In this document: positions 56,935 through 64,000 of the stretch, one piece after another
How positions within the stretch are numbered: the stretch's first letter is position 1
Layout of the letters: each line of letters opens with the position of its first letter
NCBI RefSeq assembly: GCF_014203545.1
Contig: NZ_JACHJG010000003.1
Span: 1-64,000 of the forward strand
Origin: Streptomyces netropsis
GTDB lineage: Bacteria > Actinomycetota > Actinomycetes > Streptomycetales > Streptomycetaceae
Length of the DNA stretch: 64,000 bases
Reading direction: 5' to 3'
The notes under the pieces: generated by a model
The model's input: the letters and a program-made list of their open reading frames with translations, nothing else
The model's database searches: none
Told to the model about the DNA's origin: nothing
Made by a program: the position numbers and the translations under genes

Positions 56935-58101
56935 TCAGCCGCTGTGGGCGGCGTTCGCCGGGGCGCGGTCCGTCGCCGCGATCGTGGCCGAGCCGACGAC
57001 CCGGGTGCCGTCGTAGAGCACGATCGCCTGGCCGGGGGCCACACCGCGGACCGGTTCGGCGAAGGAGACGCGCAGTTCCTCGCCGACGAGCTCCGCCGTC
57101 ACCGACGTCTCGCCGCCGTGGGCGCGCAGCTGCGCCGTGTACGTGCCGACGCCCTCCGGGGCCACCCCGCACCAGCGGGGCTTGATCGCGGTCAGGGCGG
57201 TCACGTCCAGGGCCTCCACCGGGCCGACCGTGACCGTGTTGTTCACCGGGGAGATGTCCAGGACGTAGCGCGGCTTGCCGTCGGGTGCCGGGTGGCCGAT
57301 GCGCAGGCCCTTGCGCTGGCCGATGGTGAAGCCGTACGCACCCTCGTGGGTGCCGATCTTGGTGCCGGTCTCGTCGACGATGTCGCCCTCGGAGGTGCCC
57401 AGGTGCTTGGCGAGGAAGCCCTGGGTGTCGCCGTCGGCGATGAAGCAGATGTCGTGGCTGTCGGGCTTCTTCGCCACGGCCAGGCCGCGGCGCTCCGCCT
57501 CGGCCCGGATCTCGTCCTTGGTCGTCAGGGTGTCGCCCAGCGGGAACATCGCGTGCGCCAGCTGCTTCTCGTCCAGCACGCCCAGGACGTACGACTGGTC
57601 CTTGGCCATGTCGCTCGCGCGGTGCAGCTCGCGAGTGCCGTCCTCGTTCAGCACGACCGTCGCGTAGTGGCCGGTGCAGACCGCGTCGAAGCCGAGCGCG
57701 AGGGCCTTGTCGAGCAGCGCCGCGAACTTGATCTTCTCGTTGCAGCGCAGGCAGGGGTTGGGCGTGCGCCCGGCCTCGTACTCCGCGATGAAGTCCTCGA
57801 CCACGTCCTCGCGGAAGCGCTCGGCGAGGTCCCAGCAGTAGAAGGGGATGCCGATGACGTCGGCGGCGCGGCGGGCGTCGCGCGAGTCCTCGATGGTGCA
57901 GCAGCCGCGCGCGCCCGTGCGGAAGGACTGCGGGTTCGCGGACAGGGCGAGGTGCACACCGGTCACCTCGTGCCCGGCTTCGGCGGCGCGGGCGGCAGCC
58001 ACGGCGGAGTCGACGCCGCCGGACATGGCGGCGAGGACGCGGAGGCGACGGCCGTCGCGAGGGCCTGAAGGTGCACCGGGGAAGCCGAGGGAATCAGTCA
58101 T
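56935..58101 (-). CDS. mnmA: tRNA-specific 2-thiouridylase
   Basis: Adds sulfur to U34 of tRNA Lys, Glu and Gln using ATP. 388 residues with the PP-loop SGGVDS (27-32), catalytic cysteines Cys117 (PNPCLRC) and Cys219 (SHDICF), and the C-terminal barrel. In actinobacteria the sulfur comes from a cysteine desulfurase; one is encoded 0.8 kb away at 58933-60102. ATG 58101. Confidence 0.95.
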   Translation of the reverse strand: MTDSLGFPGAPSGPRDGRRLRVLAAMSGGVDSAVAAARAAEAGHEVTGVHLALSANPQSFRTGARGCCTIEDSRDARRAADVIGIPFYCWDLAERFREDVVEDFIAEYEAGRTPNPCLRCNEKIKFAALLDKALALGFDAVCTGHYATVVLNEDGTRELHRASDMAKDQSYVLGVLDEKQLAHAMFPLGDTLTTKDEIRAEAERRGLAVAKKPDSHDICFIADGDTQGFLAKHLGTSEGDIVDETGTKIGTHEGAYGFTIGQRKGLRIGHPAPDGKPRYVLDISPVNNTVTVGPVEALDVTALTAIKPRWCGVAPEGVGTYTAQLRAHGGETSVTAELVGEELRVSFAEPVRGVAPGQAIVLYDGTRVVGSATIAATDRAPANAAHSG

Positions 58102-58179
58102 AGCTGTACCAGGGTACGGGGTGCCTCCGGCGGTCTGTCGGGATACCGGTTGCCCTCCGTCGTGGTGCCGGTCACCGAT

Positions 58180-58201
58180 GTCCTCAATCGCCGGACGGGC
58201 T
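58180..58201. repeat. Half-copy of the dispersed CTCAATCGCCGG repeat
   Basis: 58180-58201 matches one arm of the palindromes at 13877-13925 and 27011-27060 exactly or nearly so. It lies in the divergent mnmA/amidase gap, followed by a small GGGGC..GCCCC hairpin. Confidence 0.6.
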
Positions 58202-58277
58202 GGATATTCCGCCGGGGCGGAGCCCCGGCCGGAACCGGGGGAATGCCGTACGCGTTCTGTGCATCAAGGGGGAACAG

Positions 58278-58940
58278 GTGGAACCGGAGAGAAAGCACGT
58301 AAGCCGACGCGGTCTGCTGATCGGCGGCGGGGCCGCCGTGGCGGTGACCGCGGGGGCGGCGGGGTACGCGGGGCGGGACGGGCTCGTGCGGTGGTGCTAC
58401 CGGGCCGCCGGGCTGGAGCGTCCGCGCACGGACGGCGTGCTCGATCACGCGGGCGCCGAGTGGGTCGCCGCGTCGTCGGCGAACTGGCGGTGGGCGGACC
58501 GGCCGGCCGACTACACCGTCGACCGGGTCGTCGTCCACGTGGTCCAGGGCAGCTACGGCGACGCCCTCCGGGTCTTCCGCGACCCCCTGCACCAGGCCGC
58601 CGCGCACTACGTCGTGCGCAAGGACGGCCATGTCGCGCAGACCGTCCGCGAGCTGGACGTGGCCTTCCACTCCGGGAACCGCCGCTTCAACGAGCGCAGC
58701 GTCGGCATAGAACACGAGGGCTACGTGGACCGCCCCGGCGACTTCACGGACGCGATGTACCGGGCGTCGGCCACGCTCACGGCCGGGATCTGCGCGCGCT
58801 ACGGGATCCCGGCGGACCGGGCCCACATCGTCGCCCACTCGGAGGTGCCGGGCACGGACCACACCGACCCCGGCCCGCACTGGGACTGGGGCCGGTATCT
58901 GAAGCTCGTCCGGGCGGCGCGGGCGGCAGCCGCTAGCTGA
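58278..58940 (+). CDS. Tat-exported N-acetylmuramoyl-L-alanine amidase
   Basis: 220-residue cell-wall hydrolase of the Amidase_2 fold. The Tat signal ([19 protein letters not shown]) starts at residue 8. Zinc-site histidines are in [18 protein letters not shown] region and THDTDPGPHW-like [18 protein letters not shown], and [12 protein letters not shown] carries the catalytic Glu. GTG 58278 has AAGGGGGA upstream. Its last eight bases overlap the end of the convergent cysteine desulfurase gene. Confidence 0.88.
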   Translation: MEPERKHVSRRGLLIGGGAAVAVTAGAAGYAGRDGLVRWCYRAAGLERPRTDGVLDHAGAEWVAASSANWRWADRPADYTVDRVVVHVVQGSYGDALRVFRDPLHQAAAHYVVRKDGHVAQTVRELDVAFHSGNRRFNERSVGIEHEGYVDRPGDFTDAMYRASATLTAGICARYGIPADRAHIVAHSEVPGTDHTDPGPHWDWGRYLKLVRAARAAAAS

Positions 58941-60102
58941 GGCCGGCCGTGCGGGCCCGCTCCACCACCGAGGCGATGACGTCGCGCACGGCGGCCACGT
59001 CCTCCTTGGTGGAGGTGTGGCCGAAGGAGAAGCGCAGCGTGCCGCGGGCGAGGTCCCGGTCCGTGCCCGTGGCGAGGACCACGTGGCTGGGCTGGGCGAC
59101 CCCCGCGGTGCAGGCGGAGCCGGTGGAGCATTCGATGCCCTGGGCGTCCAGCAGCAGGAGCAGCGAGTCGCCCTCGCAGCCGGGGAAGGAGAAGTGGGCG
59201 TTGGCGGGCAGCCGGCCCGCCGGGTCGGGGTCGCCGCCGAGCACCGCGTCCGGCACGGCCGCCAGGACCGCCTCGACCAGCTCGTCGCGGAGCGCGCCGA
59301 CCTCGCGCGCGAAGTCCTCGCGCCGCTCGGCGGCGAGCACGCCCGCGACCGCGAACGACGCGATGGCGGGCACGTCGAGGGTGCCGGAGCGCACGTGCCG
59401 CTCCTGCCCGCCGCCGTGCAGCAGGGGGACGGGGGCGTACCGGCGGCCCAGCAGCAGGGCGCCGATGCCGTACGGCCCGCCGATCTTGTGGCCGCTGACG
59501 GTCATCGCGGCCAGCCCCGAGGCGGCGAAGTCGACGTCCAGCTGGCCGAAGGCCTGCACCGCGTCGGCGTGCAGGGGGATGTCGAACTCGGCCGCCACGT
59601 CCGCCAGTTCACGGACCGGCATGACCGTGCCGATCTCGTTGTTGGCCCACATGACGGTGGCCAGGGCCACGTCGTCGGGGTCGCGGGCTATGGCCTCGCG
59701 CAGCGCGTCGGGGTGCACCCGCCCGTGGGAGTCGACGGGCAGGTACTCCACGGTCGCCCCCTCGTGCTCGGCGAGCCAGTCGACGGCGTCGAGGACGGCG
59801 TGGTGCTCCACGGGGCTGGCGAGGACGCGGCGGCGGGCCGGGTCGGCGTCCCGGCGGGCCCAGTACAGCCCCTTGACGGCGAGGTTGTCGGCTTCGGTGC
59901 CGCCCGCGGTGAAGACCACTTCGCTGGGCCGCGCGCCGAGCGACGCCGCGAGCGATTCGCGCGACTCCTCGACGGTACGGCGTGCGCGACGCCCGGCGGC
60001 GTGCAGCGAGGAGGCGTTCCCGGCGAAGGCGAGCTGGGCGGTCATCGCCTGCACCGCTTCCGGGAGCATCGGGGTGGTGGCGGCGTGGTCGAGGTAGGCC
60101 AT
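58933..60102 (-). CDS. Cysteine desulfurase (NifS/IscS-like)
   Basis: 389-residue PLP enzyme that takes sulfur from cysteine. [18 protein letters not shown] opens the protein; the PLP lysine is Lys206 ([10 protein letters not shown]); the active-site loop [12 protein letters not shown] carries persulfide Cys331; [11 protein letters not shown] closes it. The nearby mnmA suggests its main client is tRNA thiolation, with Fe-S assembly handled by a separate SufS elsewhere in such genomes. ATG 60102. Confidence 0.94.
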   Translation of the reverse strand: MAYLDHAATTPMLPEAVQAMTAQLAFAGNASSLHAAGRRARRTVEESRESLAASLGARPSEVVFTAGGTEADNLAVKGLYWARRDADPARRRVLASPVEHHAVLDAVDWLAEHEGATVEYLPVDSHGRVHPDALREAIARDPDDVALATVMWANNEIGTVMPVRELADVAAEFDIPLHADAVQAFGQLDVDFAASGLAAMTVSGHKIGGPYGIGALLLGRRYAPVPLLHGGGQERHVRSGTLDVPAIASFAVAGVLAAERREDFAREVGALRDELVEAVLAAVPDAVLGGDPDPAGRLPANAHFSFPGCEGDSLLLLLDAQGIECSTGSACTAGVAQPSHVVLATGTDRDLARGTLRFSFGHTSTKEDVAAVRDVIASVVERARTAGLS

Positions 60103-60208
60103 GGTGGGACGATTCTACGAGCTGAGCGCGGGCGCCGTACCGGGCGTTCCCGGTCTCCCTCGGAGCGGCGCCTGTGCCGGAGTGCGGGTCGGCTCCTACG
60201 GTCGGGGC

Positions 60209-60652
60209 ATGACCGAGAACAGCGGGGCGCGCGACGAGGCCCGGCGGGAGCGATTCGAGCGTGGCCTGGAGGTTCTGCGGCAGGTCGACGGTGACGCCGG
60301 GCAGCGCGTCCTGGACGCGCTGGCCGACATCTCTCCGGAGCTGGCGCACCAGGTGGTGGCCTGGGGGTTCGGCGAGATCTACGCCCGCCCCGGGCTGGCC
60401 CCGCGCGACCGGCAGCTGGTCACGCTCGGGATGCTGACGGCCCTGGGCGGGTGCGAGCCCCAGCTGGAGGTTCACGTCAACGCGGCGCTGAACGTGGGGC
60501 TGACCCCCACGGAGGTGGTGGAGGCGCTGGTGCACTCGGCCGCCTACTGCGGCTTCCCCAAGGCGCTCAACGCCACGTTCGTGGCGAAGAAGGTCTTCGC
60601 CGAGCGGGGTCTGCCGCCGGCCGCCCCGGCTCCCCCGGCCGGCGGCCGGTAG
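60209..60652 (+). CDS. Carboxymuconolactone decarboxylase-family protein
   Basis: 147-residue CMD/AhpD-fold protein. ALADISPELAHQVVAWGFGEIYARPGLAPRDRQLVTLGMLTALGG and LEVHVNAALNVGLTPTEVVEALVHSAAYCGFPKALNA are typical of the gamma-carboxymuconolactone decarboxylase group. The AhpD CxxC pair is absent, so peroxidase activity is unlikely. ATG 60209 (MTENSG) is preferred over upstream starts that would read into the divergent promoter. Confidence 0.85.
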   Translation: MTENSGARDEARRERFERGLEVLRQVDGDAGQRVLDALADISPELAHQVVAWGFGEIYARPGLAPRDRQLVTLGMLTALGGCEPQLEVHVNAALNVGLTPTEVVEALVHSAAYCGFPKALNATFVAKKVFAERGLPPAAPAPPAGGR

Positions 60653-60677
60653 GAGCAGCCGGCGGGAAAGGAGCAGG

Positions 60678-61529
60678 TCAGAAGGTGCGCATCACCCGCG
60701 CCAGCTGGCGCGACTGTGCCACCAGGCGGTCCTGGCTGTCCCAGACCTCGGCGTCCTCCTCCAGATAGCCGCCCGCGAGGTTGCGGGTGCTGAGGGAGAC
60801 CCGCAGCGGGCCGGGGGCGGGGCGGCTGCGGATGTGGGCGGTGAGTTCGATGGTGGGGACCCAGCCGGTCACGCCCAGCTCGAAGGCGGCAGGCGGCAGC
60901 GCGTCGACGGCCAGCAGCAGGGCGAGCGGGTCGGGGTCGCGGCCGTCGGCGAGGCCGAACCAGCCGCGCATCTCGCCCTGGCCGCCGGGTGCGCCGATCG
61001 CCCAGCCGGCCGTGGCCGGGTCGAGCCGGATGTCAAGCCGCCCGGCGATCTCGGGCGCCGTGGCCGGGTCCCCGTCCTTGCTGCTCAGACACCGCTCGTG
61101 CGGCGGGACGGCCGGAGGTTTGGCGGTGGTGCGGACGTCCTCGGGGAGGGCGTCCAGCTCGCCGTAGGTGGCCAGGACGCGGATGCGCTCGACCTCGGCG
61201 CCGTGCTCGTCGACCTGGAGCAGGGTGGCCTGGCCCGTGGAGAGCGACCGGCTGGCGCGGATCTGCTCGGTGCGGATCACGGCGGGGCCGGGCGCGGAGG
61301 CGGAGAGGTAGTGGGCGGTGATGGTGAAGGGGTCCGGGTGCCGGAGGGTCCCGCCGAGGGCCCGGCCCAGCAGGGCGAGGAGGTAGCCGCCGTTGACGGC
61401 GTGGCCGATGGTCCACCCCGCGGAGAGGTCCGCGTCGAAGACAGCGGACGTGCCGGGCGTGCCGGGTTCGCGCCGCGTGAGGGCGGTGTCCCGGTCGAAT
61501 TCGCTGTTGCCGATGGTTCCCTGTGCCAT
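60678..61529 (-). CDS. Thioesterase superfamily protein (double hotdog)
   Basis: 283-residue acyl-CoA thioesterase-like protein. NGGYLLALLGRALGGTLRHPDPFTITAHYLSASAPG matches the first hotdog; WVPTIELTAHIRSRPAPGPL the second. It resembles TesB-like actinobacterial proteins. ATG 61529 is chosen; a GTG at 61538 is possible. No clear partner nearby. Confidence 0.82.
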   Translation of the reverse strand: MAQGTIGNSEFDRDTALTRREPGTPGTSAVFDADLSAGWTIGHAVNGGYLLALLGRALGGTLRHPDPFTITAHYLSASAPGPAVIRTEQIRASRSLSTGQATLLQVDEHGAEVERIRVLATYGELDALPEDVRTTAKPPAVPPHERCLSSKDGDPATAPEIAGRLDIRLDPATAGWAIGAPGGQGEMRGWFGLADGRDPDPLALLLAVDALPPAAFELGVTGWVPTIELTAHIRSRPAPGPLRVSLSTRNLAGGYLEEDAEVWDSQDRLVAQSRQLARVMRTF

Positions 61530-61637
61530 GTTCCGCACGCTACACCCGGAAGTTACTGACCGGTAGGTCCAGCGTGCGTCCGTGACCCCGGCACGGACGA
61601 TCCCGGCCGGACGCCCCCGGCCGGACGACCCCGGCCG

Positions 61638-62297
61638 TCAGACCTCTTCGGCGGCCGCGCTGCGCCGGTGCCAGGCGCGCGGCGCCCGCCAGTGGAAGTG
61701 CATCGACAGCAGCCGCAGCACGAACGCCGTCAGGACCGGGATCACGCTGGTGGTGGCGGACAGCGCATCGAAGTGGATCAGCAGGGCGGCCATCGTCGCC
61801 CCCATCATCGCGGGCACGGCGTACAGATCGCGGTCCCAGCGCAGCAGCGAGGGCACCTCGTGGGCGAGGATGTCGCGCAGCACGCCGCCGCCGACCGCCG
61901 TGGCCACGCCGAGCGCGGCGGCGAAGGTGAGGCCGAGCCCGTAGGCGTGGGCCTTCATCGTGCCGGTGACGCAGAACAGCCCCAGCCCCGCGGCGTCGAA
62001 GACACCCACCGCCTTGGTGATCCGCTCGACCTCGGGGTGCAGGAAGAAGACGAGCAGGGTGGCCAGCATCGGGGTCAGGAAGTAACCGAGGTCGGCGAAG
62101 GCGGCGGGCGGCTCGGCACCGATGATCAGGTCCCGCAGCACGCCGCCGCCCAGCGCCGTGACCTCGGCGAGCACGGTCATGCCGAAGACGTCGAAGTTCT
62201 TCCGCACGGCGAGCAGCGCACCCGAGATGGCGAAGACGAAGATCCCGACGAGGTCCAGTGAGTGCTGGACTGAGGGGCTGAACAGATCGGTGAGCAC
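61638..62297 (-). CDS. TRIC-type (UPF0126) cation channel family protein
   Basis: 219-residue seven-helix protein built from an internal duplication: ALGGGVLRDLIIG near 50 and AVGGGVLRDILAH near 137 are the two glycine-rich kink motifs of TRIC channels. Bacterial relatives form trimeric monovalent cation channels. The C-terminal tail is basic (HFHWRAPRAWHRRSAAAEE). GTG 62297. Confidence 0.88.
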   Translation of the reverse strand: MLTDLFSPSVQHSLDLVGIFVFAISGALLAVRKNFDVFGMTVLAEVTALGGGVLRDLIIGAEPPAAFADLGYFLTPMLATLLVFFLHPEVERITKAVGVFDAAGLGLFCVTGTMKAHAYGLGLTFAAALGVATAVGGGVLRDILAHEVPSLLRWDRDLYAVPAMMGATMAALLIHFDALSATTSVIPVLTAFVLRLLSMHFHWRAPRAWHRRSAAAEEV

Positions 62298-62384
62298 GCG
62301 ACATTCTTACCCGTCGCAGACAGTGGTCCCGACCTCCCCACTGTCCCCAGCGCTCTCACTGGCTCTGCCCAGCCCCACCCGCCG

Positions 62385-63797
62385 CTACGGCAGCGCGGGC
62401 TTCCCCGGCTTCCCGATCCAGGTGTCGAAGAGGCCGCCGAGCTTCTGGCCCGAGACCTTCTCGGCGAGCGCGATGAACTGCTTGATGTCGGCGTTGCCGT
62501 AGCGGTGCTGCGAGGTCCACAGCGGCAGCAGCTTGAAGAAGGCCTTGTCGCCGATCCGCTCACGCAGTGCCTGCAGGGCCATCGCCCCGCGCTGGTAGAC
62601 CGCCCGCGAGAACATCGTGTCGCGCTGCGGGTCGGCGACGACGATCTTCCAGAACGGGTCGTCGGCCCCGTAGCGGTTGTAGGCGTCCAGGAAGGACTGG
62701 TGGGCGCTCTTCTTGCCCTTGTGCTCGGCCCACAGCCACTCGGAGTAGGAGGCGAAGCCCTCGTTGAGCCAGATGTTCTTCCACTCGCGCACCGAGACGG
62801 AGTCGCCGAACCACTGGTGGGCCAGCTCGTGGACGATGGTCTCCTCGTCCCGGACCGCCGAGTAGACCGGCTTGGTCTGGGTCTCCAGCGAGAACTCGGC
62901 GTCCGGCATGTCGTCGACGACGGCGCCCGTCTCCTCGAAGGGGTACGGACCGAAGACCTTCGACCAGTAGTCGGTGGCCTCGGCGGTGATCCCGTAGAAG
63001 TCGACCGGGTTCTTGCCCTTGAGCGTCGGGTCGATGGCCACGTAGATCGGGGTGCCGGCGGGGGTCTTGCCCGTGCGGACGTCGAACTTCCCGATGGTGG
63101 CGGTGGCGAGGTAGGGCGCCATGGGCCGGGTGGCCCGCCAGTGCGAGACGGTCTGGGACCCCTGGGTGCGGGTGGAGACCAGCCGGCCGTTGGAGATGCC
63201 GGTGAGGCCCTTGGGGGCCTTGATCCGGACGTCGAAGGCCGCCTTGTCCGAGGGGTGGTCGCTGGAGGGGAACCAGGTGGAGGCGGCGTTGGGCTCGCAG
63301 GCCACGAAGACGCCGTCGGGGGTCTTCATCCAGCCGTACTTGGAGCCGAAGATGATGGGGCCGCTGAGCGGCTTGGGTATGCCGCCGTACGTCACCGTGG
63401 TGGTGAACGTCCGGCCCTTGGCCAGGTGGTGGCGGGGGCGGATGTTGATCTCGTCGCCGGAGCGGGTGAAGTTCGCGCGCTTGCCGTTCACCTCGACCGA
63501 CGTGACCTTCAGCTGCTGGAGGTCGAGGTGGAAGGAGGAGAGCGACTTGGTGGCCCGCGCGGTGACGGTCGCCCGCCCCTCGAGGCGCCCGGTGTCGGGC
63601 GTGTAGCCGATGTCGAGCCCGTAGTGCCGGACGTCGAAGCCGCCGTTGCCCAGGTTCGGGAAGTAGGAGTCGCCCACGCCGGACGCTCCCGGCACGGGGG
63701 CCGGGGCAGCGGAGATCACCCACACGGACGCCGCGGCGGTGGCGAGGGCGAGAAGTCTGGTCGAGCGGTGCCGGGCGGAGCGGCGGGAGAGTGCCAT
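62385..63797 (-). CDS. Secreted M1 family aminopeptidase-like protein
   Basis: 470-residue exported zinc metallopeptidase. A signal peptide (STRLLALATAAASVWVISAAPAP) is followed by an N-terminal beta saddle and the gluzincin core HELAHQWFGD (His323, Glu324, His327) with the third ligand Glu346 (WLNEGFASY). The GAMEN exopeptidase motif is replaced by AEFSLETQT, as in short actinobacterial M1 proteins, so substrate choice may differ from classical aminopeptidase N. ATG 63797 has AAGGA upstream. Confidence 0.9.
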   Translation of the reverse strand: MALSRRSARHRSTRLLALATAAASVWVISAAPAPVPGASGVGDSYFPNLGNGGFDVRHYGLDIGYTPDTGRLEGRATVTARATKSLSSFHLDLQQLKVTSVEVNGKRANFTRSGDEINIRPRHHLAKGRTFTTTVTYGGIPKPLSGPIIFGSKYGWMKTPDGVFVACEPNAASTWFPSSDHPSDKAAFDVRIKAPKGLTGISNGRLVSTRTQGSQTVSHWRATRPMAPYLATATIGKFDVRTGKTPAGTPIYVAIDPTLKGKNPVDFYGITAEATDYWSKVFGPYPFEETGAVVDDMPDAEFSLETQTKPVYSAVRDEETIVHELAHQWFGDSVSVREWKNIWLNEGFASYSEWLWAEHKGKKSAHQSFLDAYNRYGADDPFWKIVVADPQRDTMFSRAVYQRGAMALQALRERIGDKAFFKLLPLWTSQHRYGNADIKQFIALAEKVSGQKLGGLFDTWIGKPGKPALP

Positions 63798-63890
63798 GAG
63801 TCGTTCCTTTCGAACACGCGAACGCCGATGCAGCGCACGCGCCGACTCTGCCCTCTCCCGCCCCAACCAGCCAAGAGCTTTACCGATTTG

Positions 63891-64000
63891 TCATGCCGGG
63901 ACGTTCGTCACAGCCTTTTCCGGAATGTTCTCCGGGTGGTGGCATGCCACTTGATGGCCCGTCACCAGCGGGATCAGCGGCGGCTCCTGTTGCTTGCACA
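63891..64000 (-). CDS. Oligopeptide ABC transporter ATP-binding protein (C-terminal fragment)
   Basis: The last 36 codons are visible: KQQEPPLIPLVTGHQVACHHPENIPEKAVTNVPA. PLI...GHQVACHHPE is the oligopeptide/dipeptide transporter C-terminal signature of DppD/DppF/OppF-type ATPases. The gene enters from the right edge and stops at 63891-63893. Confidence 0.8.
   Translation of the reverse strand, partial: CKQQEPPLIPLVTGHQVACHHPENIPEKAVTNVPA

Overview
The window is a stretch of high-GC actinobacterial chromosome. Very high third-position GC, GTG and TTG starts, GGAGG-type ribosome sites, TAGGGT-like -10 boxes, dense TetR/GntR/PucR/LAL regulators and Tat-exported enzymes all point to Streptomyces. 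The gene set and order (acyl-CoA carboxylase beta, cimA, ilvE, leuB, proline catabolism, serA, ilvC-ilvN-ilvB, gatB-gatA-gatC, GGDEF/EAL gene, ligA, mnmA, cysteine desulfurase) match my recollection of the core region around ilvBNC in Streptomyces chromosomes. I saw no rRNA, tRNA, prophage, insertion sequence, CRISPR array or biosynthetic megasynthase cluster.

Left part (1-12.1 kb): the start of an acyl-CoA carboxylase beta subunit, cut by the window edge; an exported family 8 polysaccharide lyase; a YceI protein behind two near-palindromic boxes; an FAD monooxygenase divergent from a TetR regulator; then the first branched-chain block, cimA, a metabolite:H+ symporter, ilvE and leuB. cimA has what looks like an unannotated leader peptide with two consecutive rare ATT isoleucine codons, followed by an 11-bp terminator hairpin with a U-rich tail.

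Middle (12.1-34 kb): a Tat-exported purple acid phosphatase behind a candidate PHO box, small and secreted proteins, a CdsA-like membrane protein, the proline dehydrogenase/P5C dehydrogenase pair with a divergent PucR-type activator, a P450-ferredoxin pair, a TetR/MFS efflux pair with a recognisable promoter, a GntR-TetR fusion regulator, serA, and ilvC-ilvN-ilvB with its short attenuator peptide. The ilvB promoter overlaps the stop codon of an upstream PAS-GGDEF-EAL gene whose EAL domain has lost key residues.

Right part (34-64 kb): 2-hydroxyacid dehydrogenase and aldo/keto reductase (divergent), a lipoprotein sugar dehydrogenase, a large LAL regulator overlapping a small gene tail to tail, an MMPL exporter, an AMIN-like secreted protein, gatCAB with a small coupled membrane gene, a 91-bp tandem-repeat block upstream of gatC, an RmdB-like GGDEF-EAL protein, ligA, a short MetE-like protein, SDR, LOG-like protein, a Ser/Gly/Thr-rich secreted protein, mnmA, a Tat amidase, a cysteine desulfurase overlapping the amidase gene, a carboxymuconolactone decarboxylase-like protein, a thioesterase, a TRIC-type channel, an M1 aminopeptidase and the tail of an oligopeptide ABC transporter ATPase.

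Functionally the core is branched-chain amino-acid synthesis (cimA, ilvBNC, ilvE, leuB) with serine synthesis and proline breakdown beside it, plus translation fidelity and tRNA modification (gatCAB, mnmA and a desulfurase likely supplying sulfur) and DNA ligation. Two c-di-GMP proteins with opposite predicted biases lie about 15 kb apart.
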